From assembly GCF_003269295.1 (NCBI RefSeq), contig NZ_QLTT01000011.1:62001-126000 (forward strand): a stretch of 64,000 bases of DNA, in the 5' to 3' direction. Below the pieces are notes generated by a model. It saw nothing but the letters and a program-made list of their open reading frames with translations. It made no database searches and was not told the origin of the DNA. The DNA comes from Lentzea atacamensis. GTDB lineage: Bacteria; Actinomycetota; Actinomycetes; Mycobacteriales; Pseudonocardiaceae. The position numbers and the translations under genes were made by a program. Below, in pieces: positions 24,316 through 33,080 of the stretch. The stretch's first letter is position 1; each line of letters starts with the position of its first letter.

Positions 24316-26052
24316 ATGGGGGCATGCTCAGTGAGCGCAACAGGCCGCAGGCGCCAGTCCGCCAGCCCTGAACCGACGATCGTGCCGGTCTCCCGGCTCG
24401 CGGACCGTGTGCTGACCGGCGAGATCGTGCTGCCGAAATACCAGCGGGCGTTCGTGTGGGGGCCCCACCAGATCCTCCACCTCCTGGATTCGGTCCTACG
24501 CAACTACCCGATCGGCAGCCTGCTGCTGTGGGACACCACGGAGCAACTCGCCAGCGAGGAGACCGTCGCGGGCTTGGAGGTGGACCCGCCGCGTCCCGGT
24601 CGTCCGGTCAAGTACATCCTCGACGGCCAGCAGAGGCTCGCCAGCATCATCGGCGCACTGCACGGCGGTACTGGTCTCTGGGACATCGCCTTCGATCTGG
24701 AGGAGGAACGCTTCTTCCAGCGCACCCCGGAGAGCCCGACGGGACCGCACATTATCCCGATGCGGAAGGTGAGCTCTGCTGGTTCCCTCTTCGGGCAAGT
24801 AGCCGAGTTGTCCTCTGGGCTGCGCGAGCGCGCGACTGAGCTGTACGAGCAGTTCGCCAATTACCTGGTGCCAGTGGTGACCTTGGACCACATGTCAGCG
24901 GAGGAGTCCGCAGAAGTCTTCGTACGGATTAACAGCACGGGCACGACGATGAACATCGTCGACGTAGCGCGAGCCGGCACGTGGAGTCCCGATTTCGACC
25001 TCAAGGAGGAGATCGAATCACTGCTCCAGGTCCTCGACGCAAAGCGCTACGGCCGGGTCGATACTAAGACCATGCTCCGCACGATCGCGGTTGCTGCCGG
25101 ATTCGGGTTCTCCACAAAGGACATCAACCGTCTGAGAGAACTCGACAAGGAACGGCTGCGGGGAGCCGTCGCCGAGGCAGCGAAGGCAGCCGAGAGGGCG
25201 GTGGACTTCCTCAGCACTCAGATCCGTACACCGAAGGCCGACGCTCTTCCCTACTATAACCAGTTCGCGGTACTCGTTGAGGTGTTCCGACAGCTACCTA
25301 AGCCCTCGTCCGCGCAGTACGACGCGTTGCGCCGCTGGTTCTGGCTGACCGCGAGTGGCGAGTACTTCAAGGGCTGGAGCGAGGCCCAGATGGGCCCGGA
25401 CCTTCAGGCGATCACTGCCTTCGCCAAGAATGAGGCCCAAGAGATCGAAACCGGTGCCGCGCTCCCGCGGAGCGCTTTGTGGCGACGGAGCCCATTCTCC
25501 AAACGGAACGCACCGAGCAAGCTCCTCGCTCTCCTTCTTGCGTACGAGGACCCACTGGACCTGCTCACCGGGCAACGGATCGACGTGGGAAAGGCCTTGT
25601 CGTGGCAGAACGACAAGGAGTTCCACCACTTCTTTCCCAAGGCGTATCTGCGATCGCGCGGGGTGAGCAGTGCTGGGGCGAACGTCTGCGGCAACCTGGT
25701 CATGCTGACCTCCCACAGCAACATCTGGGTGACAGATCGGCCGCCCTCGCAGTATCTGCGGGACCTGGCCGATATCGAGGGCGAGGGAGCGCTACGTGAG
25801 CGGTTGAGCACTTGCCTGGTGGAGGAAGACGCGTACCAGGCGGCACTGCGGGACGACTACGACACGTTTCTGCGCGTGAGGTCGGAGACGTTGCACCGGC
25901 GTTTGATGCAGTTGATCGGTGGAGCGGCGGGATCGCTCAGCCCTGCCGCGAGGGGTGAGGCGGAGTCATTGCCCGATGACGAGGGGCTGGAGGAGGAAGC
26001 GGACTCCGACTCCCTTCTAGAGGAACCGATCGACCGCGATTCTGTGGACTGA
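24316..26052 (+). CDS. DUF262-DUF1524 protein (GmrSD-type defence nuclease)
   Basis: 578 aa; the ATG at 24316 or the GTG at 24331 could be the start. The N-terminal DUF262 domain carries the ParB-like motif D103-GQQR (ILDGQQRLASI), an NTP-binding and hydrolysis signature in GmrS-type proteins. The C-terminal DUF1524 part has an HNH-like motif, KEFHHFFPKAYL followed by N residues in ANVCGNLVMLTSHSN, as in GmrD. Single-chain GmrSD proteins cut modified (for example glucosylated hydroxymethylcytosine) phage DNA. Ends 19 bp before a RadC-like gene and next to a type I restriction system, so a defence role is strongly suggested. Confidence 0.85.
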   Translation: MGACSVSATGRRRQSASPEPTIVPVSRLADRVLTGEIVLPKYQRAFVWGPHQILHLLDSVLRNYPIGSLLLWDTTEQLASEETVAGLEVDPPRPGRPVKYILDGQQRLASIIGALHGGTGLWDIAFDLEEERFFQRTPESPTGPHIIPMRKVSSAGSLFGQVAELSSGLRERATELYEQFANYLVPVVTLDHMSAEESAEVFVRINSTGTTMNIVDVARAGTWSPDFDLKEEIESLLQVLDAKRYGRVDTKTMLRTIAVAAGFGFSTKDINRLRELDKERLRGAVAEAAKAAERAVDFLSTQIRTPKADALPYYNQFAVLVEVFRQLPKPSSAQYDALRRWFWLTASGEYFKGWSEAQMGPDLQAITAFAKNEAQEIETGAALPRSALWRRSPFSKRNAPSKLLALLLAYEDPLDLLTGQRIDVGKALSWQNDKEFHHFFPKAYLRSRGVSSAGANVCGNLVMLTSHSNIWVTDRPPSQYLRDLADIEGEGALRERLSTCLVEEDAYQAALRDDYDTFLRVRSETLHRRLMQLIGGAAGSLSPAARGEAESLPDDEGLEEEADSDSLLEEPIDRDSVD

Positions 26053-26071
26053 GGAATGGGGTAGAGGCGAA

Positions 26072-26746
26072 ATGCGGATAACGGATGTTCCGGTTGCTGA
26101 CCGGCCTCGAGAGCGGTTGCTGGACCGAGGAGTGGAAGCGCTTTCCGACCGCGAACTCCTTGCCCTGCTGATCGGCTCAGGCACGGGCGGTTGCGATGCA
26201 GTGGAACTGGCGGGGCAGCTGATTGCTCAACACGGCGGGTTGTACGAACTCTCCCGAACGCCGGCACACGAGCTGATGGCGGGGCTAGCGGGGATGGGGC
26301 CAGCGAAGGCGACGCGCATCGCGGCCGCTTTTCAGCTGGGGCGCCGGGCAGCACCAGCCGCGGTCGAGAGTCGGCAATACGTTCGCGGATCCGCCGACTT
26401 GGCCAGCATTGCAGCACCGCTGCTGAGGGGCCTGAGGCATGAGCGGGTCGTGGTCGTGGTGTGCGACGCAGCTGGCGCGGTACTGCGGAAGACGACGCTG
26501 ACCGAGGGTGCGGTTGATCGCTCTCTTCTTCATGTACGCGATGTGCTGACCCTGGTCCTGGCCACGAGTGGCACGGCCTTCGGAGTGGCCCATAACCACC
26601 CCACAGGCCGCGTGGAGCCCAGTGAGCCCGACCGCCGCACGACAGCCCGCCTGGCGGCGGGAGCGGAAGCGGTCGGGCTTCGGTTCCTGGACCATGTGGT
26701 GGTTACGGACCGGGAGTGGCGGCGGGTGGAGGCCAGCCCCAGCTGA
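26072..26746 (+). CDS. RadC-family JAB-domain protein
   Basis: 224 aa, full family length. The N-terminal UPF0758 part (ERLLDRGVEALSDRELLALL) with helix-hairpin-helix-like LAGMGPAKATRIAAAFQLG is followed by the JAB domain. The zinc site HNHPTG at 174-179, with a downstream PSEPD that provides the Asp, is intact. RadC proteins are often carried by mobile and defence islands; their biochemical role is not settled. It follows the DUF262 gene by 19 bp on the same strand, so they likely form one transcript, convergent with hsdS. Confidence 0.88.
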   Translation: MRITDVPVADRPRERLLDRGVEALSDRELLALLIGSGTGGCDAVELAGQLIAQHGGLYELSRTPAHELMAGLAGMGPAKATRIAAAFQLGRRAAPAAVESRQYVRGSADLASIAAPLLRGLRHERVVVVVCDAAGAVLRKTTLTEGAVDRSLLHVRDVLTLVLATSGTAFGVAHNHPTGRVEPSEPDRRTTARLAAGAEAVGLRFLDHVVVTDREWRRVEASPS

Positions 26747-26763
26747 GAACCAGCTCGGGCTAA

Positions 26764-27903
26764 CTACAGCTGCCCCGAGAACGCGGCGTTGAGGAGGACG
26801 GGGCGGAGAGCCGCTACTTGTGCGAGTTGTTCTGCTCCAGCTTCAGTCGTCTGCCGAACGATGCTGAGTTGCCGCGCAATGCGTTGTTGCTCGGGCAGAC
26901 TGGGAAGCGGGACCGTAGTAGCAAGAAGTCGATCGACGTTCACACGTTGCCGCCTGGACCCCATACCCGTTCCCTTGTCCTTGAGAGCATCGTGTAGCCC
27001 AGGCCAACGAGCGAGGTGGGACATGTACTCGACGTCGGCGACGGAAGGATCGATGTCGAACGTAGGGAATTCATGCGAGACGTGGACGCCTTCGAACTCT
27101 GCCGGAACGACGGCGAGTGAGCCCTCCCAGCCAAATAGTTTGCTGTAAACGAACTGACCTGTATGTAGTCGGTTATATCGAGCATACTTCGTGTCGCTGC
27201 CGGAAGTGACTGGACGGCGAAAAAGGCCCCGCCCGCGGTTGAGGATGCCCGCAGTCTGGTAGTCCTCTTCGGGGGCCACGTCTACGAAGTCGCTACTCGG
27301 ACGCAGTGCCGCGGAAAGTGGCGCTAGTTCTTCTATAGGTCGAAGCAGTGAGTCCTGGTGCTGCTGGGCGAGTTGGCTGGAATGATTTCGCAAAGTAGAA
27401 AACTGCGCGATTCGTGACAGTGCTGCGTCAAGTTTGTTGGCAACGCGACGCTGCTCGTCTGGATCTGGCAGTTGGACAATTTGGCGCTCGAAATTCTTAA
27501 TTCCCAGCGTCCTGTTTCGTCCAGCTGAACCAGGGGAAGCTTCACGGATCACCCTAAGTCCGGGGCCGCCGTAGAAGTAGTGCATAAGGTATCGAGAATC
27601 CGCTTTTTTTGCATCAACCCTGTAGGTCATGAATCGGTGGGAACCGATCTTCCCAATCTCTCGATCTGATGCTAGCGCTACGGCGCCTTCCCAGGCGAAT
27701 ACGTTACTAAAGAGAAGATCGCCTGGCTCAATGTGAAATACTTTCTTGGTTCCCAGCTCTTCGCCATGTACAGGTGGCTTGTGGAAGACTCCGTTGCCGA
27801 ACGAGCGAAGCCCGATCTCGTGGTAGACCCCGTCAGGGTGGACATCGACTGGCCTGCGGACGAGACTCATGATCTCTGCAACGCGGTAGTCGGTGAGCTT
27901 CAT
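26764..27903 (-). CDS. hsdS: Type I restriction-modification specificity subunit
   Basis: 379 aa, slightly short. Two target-recognition domains of about 150 aa are separated by a helical conserved region (LDAALSRIAQFSTLRNHSSQ). A second conserved helix lies at the end (LPEQQRIARQLSIVRQ, ending LNAAFSGQL, the classic HsdS C-terminus). It recognises a split DNA site and recruits HsdM and HsdR. Its ATG overlaps the hsdM stop (27900-27903). Codon use and GC are lower than in the flanking genes (A/T-rich stretches near 27480-27620), a common trace of TRD exchange and transfer. Confidence 0.9.
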   Translation of the reverse strand: MKLTDYRVAEIMSLVRRPVDVHPDGVYHEIGLRSFGNGVFHKPPVHGEELGTKKVFHIEPGDLLFSNVFAWEGAVALASDREIGKIGSHRFMTYRVDAKKADSRYLMHYFYGGPGLRVIREASPGSAGRNRTLGIKNFERQIVQLPDPDEQRRVANKLDAALSRIAQFSTLRNHSSQLAQQHQDSLLRPIEELAPLSAALRPSSDFVDVAPEEDYQTAGILNRGRGLFRRPVTSGSDTKYARYNRLHTGQFVYSKLFGWEGSLAVVPAEFEGVHVSHEFPTFDIDPSVADVEYMSHLARWPGLHDALKDKGTGMGSRRQRVNVDRLLATTVPLPSLPEQQRIARQLSIVRQTTEAGAEQLAQVAALRPVLLNAAFSGQL

Positions 27904-29396
27904 ACAGTGCTCCGCAGTTCATCGTAGAGCTCATCAAGAAGCCCCAGAATCTCGTTCTCTGTCTTAATGAGCTCGGTCACAAGTTCTTCCGGTGACCGGT
28001 GCGTCAGGTCCTCTGCGCTATTCGGGTTCGGGATGTCTAGGTTGAATCCGGCATTCTCGATCTCGGCGGCCGACATCTTCCACGCGTAGCCGCCTTCTTC
28101 ACGACCCTCCCGTTTTGCGCCGCCCCACCACTTCACACACGGCTCGAACTCCTCGAACCGCATGGGCTTGGTCTTGGTGTAGCTGCGGCGTCCTTCGGAA
28201 AGGGAAATCTCATAGAACCAGATCTCCTTCGTCGGTCGGCCTTTCTCGAAGAACAGCAGGTTCGAGGGGATCGGGGTGTACGGCGCGAAGACTCCCTGGG
28301 GCAGGCGGACGATGGTGTGCAGGTCGCATTCCTTCATCAGCTTCTGTTTGATACGTGCACCGACGCCGCCGTCGGAAAGACTTCCGTTCGGCAGGACGAT
28401 CGCGCAGCGCCCATCTTTCTTCAACTGGTCAAGGATGGCGTGGACGAAGAGCCACGAGGTCTCCTGAGTCTGGTACCCCTTCGGGAACTTCTCGACGACC
28501 GACCGTTCTTCCTCGGCGCCGAACGGTGGGTTCGTCAACACCACGTCCACCCGGTCCGCCGCTGTCGCGTCCCGCATTTGCAGCAGGGCGTTCTCTCGGA
28601 CCAACCGTGGCGCACCGATGCCGTGCAGTAGCAGGTTCATACTGGCCAGCAGATACGGGAGAGATTTCTTTTCGATGCCGCGGATGTCGTCGAGCAGGCG
28701 TCTGCGCTGGGTGTCGGTCTCCACCTGCTTTACCAGGTCCTCGTACGCCTGAACCAGGAAGCCGCCGGTGCCACAGGCCGGGTCGAGGATTGACTCTCCG
28801 AGGCCGAGGAATGACTGCTGCACCATGAATCGGTTTACGGGACGAGGGGTGTAGAACTCGCCGGAGTCGCCGGCTGCGTCTCGCATCTCCTTGAGGATCG
28901 ACTCGTAAAGGAACGCCATCGTGTGGATGTCGTCCGAGGAGTCGAAGTGGATCTCGTCCACTAGGTTCACCAGGTCCCGTAGGAGGGTCCCAGACTGCAT
29001 GCGGTTATCGACGTCCTTGAAGATTGTCGACAGCACGTTCCGCGGATCATCGGCATCGCCGTCGGAGCCCTTCAGCCCGGCAAGATACGGGATGAGTTCG
29101 TCGTTGACGAAGGTCTTCAGTTCGTTGCCGCTGAAGTCCGGCTTCGTCGCCCAGTTCTCCCATCGGTACGGTTCCTCGATCGCCGGACGATAGTCGGGGT
29201 CAAGCAGCGGTCCTACCTGCTCGACACGCTGGTCGAACGCTTTGAGGAACAGCAGCCAGGAAAGCTGGGGGAGGCGGTCGAGATCACCATTAAGCCCGGC
29301 GTCCTTGCGCATGGTGTCGCGTGCCGACTTGATGACGGACGCGAGTCGCGCCCTTGACGTGGTGGCCACAGCCGTCTTCTTCTTGGTGGACGCCAT
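27900..29396 (-). CDS. hsdM: Type I restriction-modification N6-adenine methyltransferase subunit
   Basis: 498 aa. The N-terminal HsdM_N helical domain (RLPQLSWLLFLKAFDQRVEQ) is followed by a gamma-type adenine methyltransferase: SAM motif DPACGTGGFL at 205-214 and catalytic NPPF at 289-292. The C-terminal tail (KTENEILGLLDELYDELRS) is the helix that contacts HsdS. Forms M2S with HsdS, which methylates host sites, and R2M2S with HsdR for restriction. It is translationally coupled to hsdS; hsdR lies 381 bp upstream. Confidence 0.93.
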   Translation of the reverse strand: MASTKKKTAVATTSRARLASVIKSARDTMRKDAGLNGDLDRLPQLSWLLFLKAFDQRVEQVGPLLDPDYRPAIEEPYRWENWATKPDFSGNELKTFVNDELIPYLAGLKGSDGDADDPRNVLSTIFKDVDNRMQSGTLLRDLVNLVDEIHFDSSDDIHTMAFLYESILKEMRDAAGDSGEFYTPRPVNRFMVQQSFLGLGESILDPACGTGGFLVQAYEDLVKQVETDTQRRRLLDDIRGIEKKSLPYLLASMNLLLHGIGAPRLVRENALLQMRDATAADRVDVVLTNPPFGAEEERSVVEKFPKGYQTQETSWLFVHAILDQLKKDGRCAIVLPNGSLSDGGVGARIKQKLMKECDLHTIVRLPQGVFAPYTPIPSNLLFFEKGRPTKEIWFYEISLSEGRRSYTKTKPMRFEEFEPCVKWWGGAKREGREEGGYAWKMSAAEIENAGFNLDIPNPNSAEDLTHRSPEELVTELIKTENEILGLLDELYDELRSTV

Positions 29397-29777
29397 CTCA
29401 GTCTTTCTGCTTCAGTTCGGCTTCGCTGTTGTCAGATGTCTCGCACGGCGATCCGCGCAGCACGTCGAGCGCGGCGTCGAGTCGAGAGGAGTGTCGGTGA
29501 GGCCCGCCGGAGCGTGGTGGCGTCACGATAGCGATCGGTTGCTGCGTCCCCTGAAGTGCCCGCTCGATACTGAGTTCCGCTCGCGTGCCCAGCCGCTGGC
29601 CGTGTGCAGGAGGCGTCGCCGGGTAGTCAGCCCCGCTCCAGAGCCTCGGTGACTGCGAGGTTCACTACTGCCTGGTCCACTGGCACCGCCCCGCGCTCGA
29701 CGCGCCCGTAACGGTGTTGTCACGCAGTAGTGTCACGTTCCTCGATCTTGTCCGTGGTGAGTTCGACCCGCCTATTT
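29397..29777. other. Non-coding gap between hsdM and hsdR
   Basis: 381 bp. No frame here has a credible start plus coding bias; the short minus-strand frame at 29523-29723 is Arg/Ser rich and unconvincing. The gap probably holds a promoter for hsdM-hsdS, which would allow methylation before restriction. It may also be the scar of a lost gene. Confidence 0.45.
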
Positions 29778-32282
29778 TTACGTAGCTTCCAGCAGCCGCT
29801 TGCTGAGCTCGTCAATGGCCTCGTGAAGAGGCTTCGCGCCGCCAAAGCGGTTCGCCAGCTCGACCACCGAACCAATCTCAGTGAAGGGACGGACACCCAG
29901 GGTTTCCGGCTTGAGCTGGGGAGAGCCATGCTCGGCGAACTTCAGCAACATCTCCTCCAGCACCTGTCGAGCTTGATGCTGGAAGGAATCCAGGAAGTCC
30001 CGGTGCTCGTGCAGGAACCGGTACAGCCGTTCCTCCCGGCTGACCAGCGGCAATCCCCAGGCGACGTTGAGGAGCAGGTCAATCGGATCGACGTCTGGAC
30101 TACCGAACTCTTCCGGAAGTTCCTCCGCCTCGACGTCGGCGGCGTGCAGGATGGCCATGAGTTCGCGCCGGCTCTTGGCGACGGCCCACTGGGAGCGCAG
30201 CTTGTCCGGTGCGAGGTCAAGTTCGAGTACGCGGTCGTGTACCCATTGTTGGATGGTCACCAGCCTCATCGTCCGGCCGTCCGTGTCGAGCTGGTAGCGC
30301 CGCTCGCCCCACTTGTATACATGTACTCCGTTGACCACGTAGCGCCTGCCGCGGGATTGGATGCGGTCCACCTCGTCAGGGTCGTGGACCCTGTCATCTG
30401 CCAGGCGCTCGTCGAAGCTGCCGCCGTCCGTCTGGTCGTACGCGGCCTCAGGCTCGGCCACGCTCTCCGGGTCGACCTCGTCGCCTTCAGGGGTCTCTGG
30501 TGCGCTCCCGATCAAGTGTCCTTGCTCGTCGGCTGTATCGCGTAGGACGCGGAGCGGAGGACCGTCGAACCCAGGGTCGTTGAAGAGCCGGGTTGCCTCA
30601 ACGAAGTCAATGATGTCGAAGGACCCCTTGCCGATCTCCGGACACAGACGGGTACCCCGACCGATGGTCTGTTTGAACTCGGGCATCGAGCCGATACGCC
30701 GGAACAGGACGATGTTGCGCACGGCTGGCAGGTCGATGCCGGTGTTGAGCAATTTCGAAGTCACGGCGATCACTGGTTCATCGGAGTCGTCTTTGCGGAA
30801 GTCATCCAGCAGAGCTCGACCATGGGGGCCGTCGGCGTCGGTGATCCGCACGACATAGTTGTGGTGCGTCTGCACCTCCGCCGAGGCCGCGTTGAAGACA
30901 GCCGTGCGCATGCGGGCGGCGTGGTTGTTGTCTTCGCAGAACACGATGGTCTTGCCGTGCCTGCCATCCTCTGCGGTGGATCGCAGGTAGTCGATGACGT
31001 ACTGCGCTGCCGCCTCCGTGCGCTCCAGGATCACCATGACCCGCTCGAAGTCCTTCGGGCCGTAGACACCCTCCGGGATCTCGTTGCCGTACTTGTCCCG
31101 CTGTCCGGGCTCAGTCTGGTAACCCTCCATGTCTACGTTGAGCCGGACCCGGCGCACTCGGTATGGCGCCAGGAAGCCGTCTTCGATGCCATCGGCCAGC
31201 GAGTAGGTGTAGACGGGCTCGCCGAAGTAGTCGAAGGTATCGGCCTCCTTCTTGCTGATCGGGGTAGCGGTCAACCCAACCTGGGTCGCAGGAGAGAAGT
31301 GCTCCAGCACACGGCGCCACTGCGAATTATCTCTGGCACTGCCTCGGTGGCACTCATCCACGATGACCAGATCGAAGTATTCGGGTTCGTAGCGACGGAA
31401 AAGTTCTTCCTCGTCACCCTTCTCCAGCGCTTGGTAGAGAGCAAAGTAGATCTTCCGTCCTCGCACTGGCTCGCCGCTGATCTTGTGGACGTCGTCCGGG
31501 CCGAAGACAGGAAGAAAGTACTTGTCCTTGGGGTCGTCGACAAGCATCGACCGGTCTGACAGGTACAGAACCCTGGGCTTGCGGCCCGAGATCCACTGAG
31601 ACCTGTAGAGTTTGGCGACCGTCTGAAGGGCCACCATGGTCTTTCCCGTACCAGTGGCCAGCACGAGGAGGATCCGCTTCTGCCCTGCTGCGATGGCCGC
31701 GAGGGTGCGGGCTACCGCGACGCGCTGGTAGTAGCGGGGCCGCTTTGCGGTGTTGTCTGAATTCCGCAGCGTGTGATCATAGGGTGCGGCCAGGAGCTCG
31801 CGTCCGATGATGGAGTCCGCCTGCTGGTCGGCCAGATAGCGACTCCACAGCTCCTCTGGCGAGGGAAAACGGTCGATCTCCCGGATCGTGGGAGCAGCAC
31901 CGCTGTAGTCAATCTCCACGATCTCTCGGCCGTTGGTGGCGTAAGCGAAGGACAGACCGAGCTTGGCGGCGTACCGACGAGCCTGCTCCACACCGTCGTT
32001 GGCATCGGCGCGATAGCGCTTGGCCTCGACGACCCCGATGGGGACGTCCGGTGCATACTCCAGCACATAGTCTGCAACCAGAGGGTCGCCATCGACATGG
32101 CGCTTCGGCGTAGGTGTAAGCCGCCCATTGTTGATGCGGAACTGCGGACGGATCTGATCACTAGCCCACCCGGAACCCGTGAGGGCGGGTATGACCAATG
32201 CTCGGCACGTCTCGTCCTCTGTCATCCCCTGCTCAGCTGTCACCAAACGAAGAGTAGTGCCGCTGACTGCGGCTGTCCCCAC
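29778..32282 (-). CDS. hsdR: Type I restriction endonuclease subunit R
   Basis: Up to 834 aa; MTEDETCRALVIPAL at residue 20 (start 32225) looks like the true N-terminus, giving 815 aa. The N-terminal nuclease has D71 and E86-A-K88 (GVVEAKRY), a PD-(D/E)xK site. SF2 helicase motifs follow: Walker A GTGKT at 211-215, DECH at 309-312, SAT-like TATPISKKE, then motif VI RRIGSMPEFKQTIGRGTR. The C-terminal region resembles EcoEI_R_C. It translocates DNA and cuts at collision. It is the first gene on the minus strand of the R-M locus. Confidence 0.92.
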   Translation of the reverse strand: MGTAAVSGTTLRLVTAEQGMTEDETCRALVIPALTGSGWASDQIRPQFRINNGRLTPTPKRHVDGDPLVADYVLEYAPDVPIGVVEAKRYRADANDGVEQARRYAAKLGLSFAYATNGREIVEIDYSGAAPTIREIDRFPSPEELWSRYLADQQADSIIGRELLAAPYDHTLRNSDNTAKRPRYYQRVAVARTLAAIAAGQKRILLVLATGTGKTMVALQTVAKLYRSQWISGRKPRVLYLSDRSMLVDDPKDKYFLPVFGPDDVHKISGEPVRGRKIYFALYQALEKGDEEELFRRYEPEYFDLVIVDECHRGSARDNSQWRRVLEHFSPATQVGLTATPISKKEADTFDYFGEPVYTYSLADGIEDGFLAPYRVRRVRLNVDMEGYQTEPGQRDKYGNEIPEGVYGPKDFERVMVILERTEAAAQYVIDYLRSTAEDGRHGKTIVFCEDNNHAARMRTAVFNAASAEVQTHHNYVVRITDADGPHGRALLDDFRKDDSDEPVIAVTSKLLNTGIDLPAVRNIVLFRRIGSMPEFKQTIGRGTRLCPEIGKGSFDIIDFVEATRLFNDPGFDGPPLRVLRDTADEQGHLIGSAPETPEGDEVDPESVAEPEAAYDQTDGGSFDERLADDRVHDPDEVDRIQSRGRRYVVNGVHVYKWGERRYQLDTDGRTMRLVTIQQWVHDRVLELDLAPDKLRSQWAVAKSRRELMAILHAADVEAEELPEEFGSPDVDPIDLLLNVAWGLPLVSREERLYRFLHEHRDFLDSFQHQARQVLEEMLLKFAEHGSPQLKPETLGVRPFTEIGSVVELANRFGGAKPLHEAIDELSKRLLEAT

Positions 32283-32608
32283 AGTTGGTGAGATCAGCCT
32301 CTCCCTGAGAGGCCGCAGACATGCCGCTCACTGGCGGCCCACTCACCAGGCCGGGCTAGTGACGGGAGTTAGGTGAGCTCTATCGGGCTTGCCTGGGCAC
32401 CGGACGTAACAGCAGTCACTAACGACTCGCCGAGTGGCCACCGGAGCTCGACACTCGTCCATGAAGCGCGCGCCGTCGAAGCGGCTAACGCTGAGCCGCA
32501 CCCCTGTACGAGACCGGTGGACCAGGTCTGACCTGAAGATTGGCGCCTTCGGCTCCATGCTGGCCTTTGGGGAACAGGGCTGACATGCGGAAACGCTTGA
32601 TCAATATG
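32283..32608. other. Unassigned spacer upstream of hsdR
   Basis: 326 bp with no convincing gene. It should contain the hsdR promoter. Short frames on both strands lack homology. It ends at the repeat B copy at 32609. Confidence 0.35.
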
Positions 32609-32745
32609 GTGCCCCCCGGCAGGAGATGACTCTGCACCAACGGAACCCCTCATGCATGCCCTGACCTGGGGTTTCTGGGTGTCCTGGGGATTCATCTCCA
32701 ACTTCATCTGGGCAGGCACCCAGGGCTCGAACCTGCGGGCTCCCG
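32609..32745 (+). repeat. Repeat B copy 1, beginning with the tRNA-Arg end core
   Basis: Starts with GTGCCCCCCGGCAGGA (one extra C relative to the tRNA copy). It runs through CTCTGCACCAACGGAACCCC and CTTCATCTGGGCAGGCACCC to GGGCTCGAACCTG. About 135 nt aligns by eye with 37403-37540 and 43454-43590. The CTCGAACCTG part resembles the T-arm of a tRNA read on the opposite strand, so the repeat may derive from tRNA-flanking DNA. Confidence 0.6.
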
Positions 32746-32759
32746 CTCAGCCGAGGCGG

Positions 32760-33064
32760 TGCGGCAGGTTCGCGAAACGTGGAGTCAGCCTTCTCCAGCC
32801 GTACCGTGCCCGCTGACCCGTCGACCGTGGTGAGCCGCCCGGTCTTGATCTCGTGCGTGGCGTTCCGGACGCAGATGACCGCCGGATGCCGTACTCGCGG
32901 GCGACGGCGGCGCCGTGTGCGACGGTCGGCCCGGTCTCCGTCACCAGACCGGCTGCCGTCATGAACAGCGGTGTCCAGCCTGGATCCGTGGTCGGCGCCA
33001 CGCGGATCTCGCCCGGATCGATGTGCGCACCGGCCGGATCGCGGATCACCCGTGCCCCTTCCAC
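32760..33064 (-). pseudogene. C-terminal fragment of a PEP-utilising phosphotransferase (rifampin phosphotransferase-like)
   Basis: The minus strand reads GARVIRDPAGAHIDPGEIRV and APTTDPGWTPLFMTAAGL, then TVAHGAAVAREYGIRRS. This is the swivelling phosphohistidine domain of PEP synthase/rifampin phosphotransferase, with the H in AHGA as the phosphorylated residue. A frameshift follows near 32890, after which another frame gives AVICVRNATHEIKTGRL and VDGSAGTV. Only about 100 residues remain. Non-functional. Confidence 0.7.
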
Positions 33065-33080
33065 GTCGCCACGTGATCGA

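Noticed and set aside
29523..29723. 66-aa gene in the hsdM-hsdR gap
   Set aside because: Arg/Ser/Gly-rich sequence without a ribosome-binding site or family features.
32609..32745. A second tRNA gene in repeat B (CTCGAACCTG resembles a T-arm)
   Set aside because: No acceptor, D or anticodon stems can be paired around it in any of the three copies.
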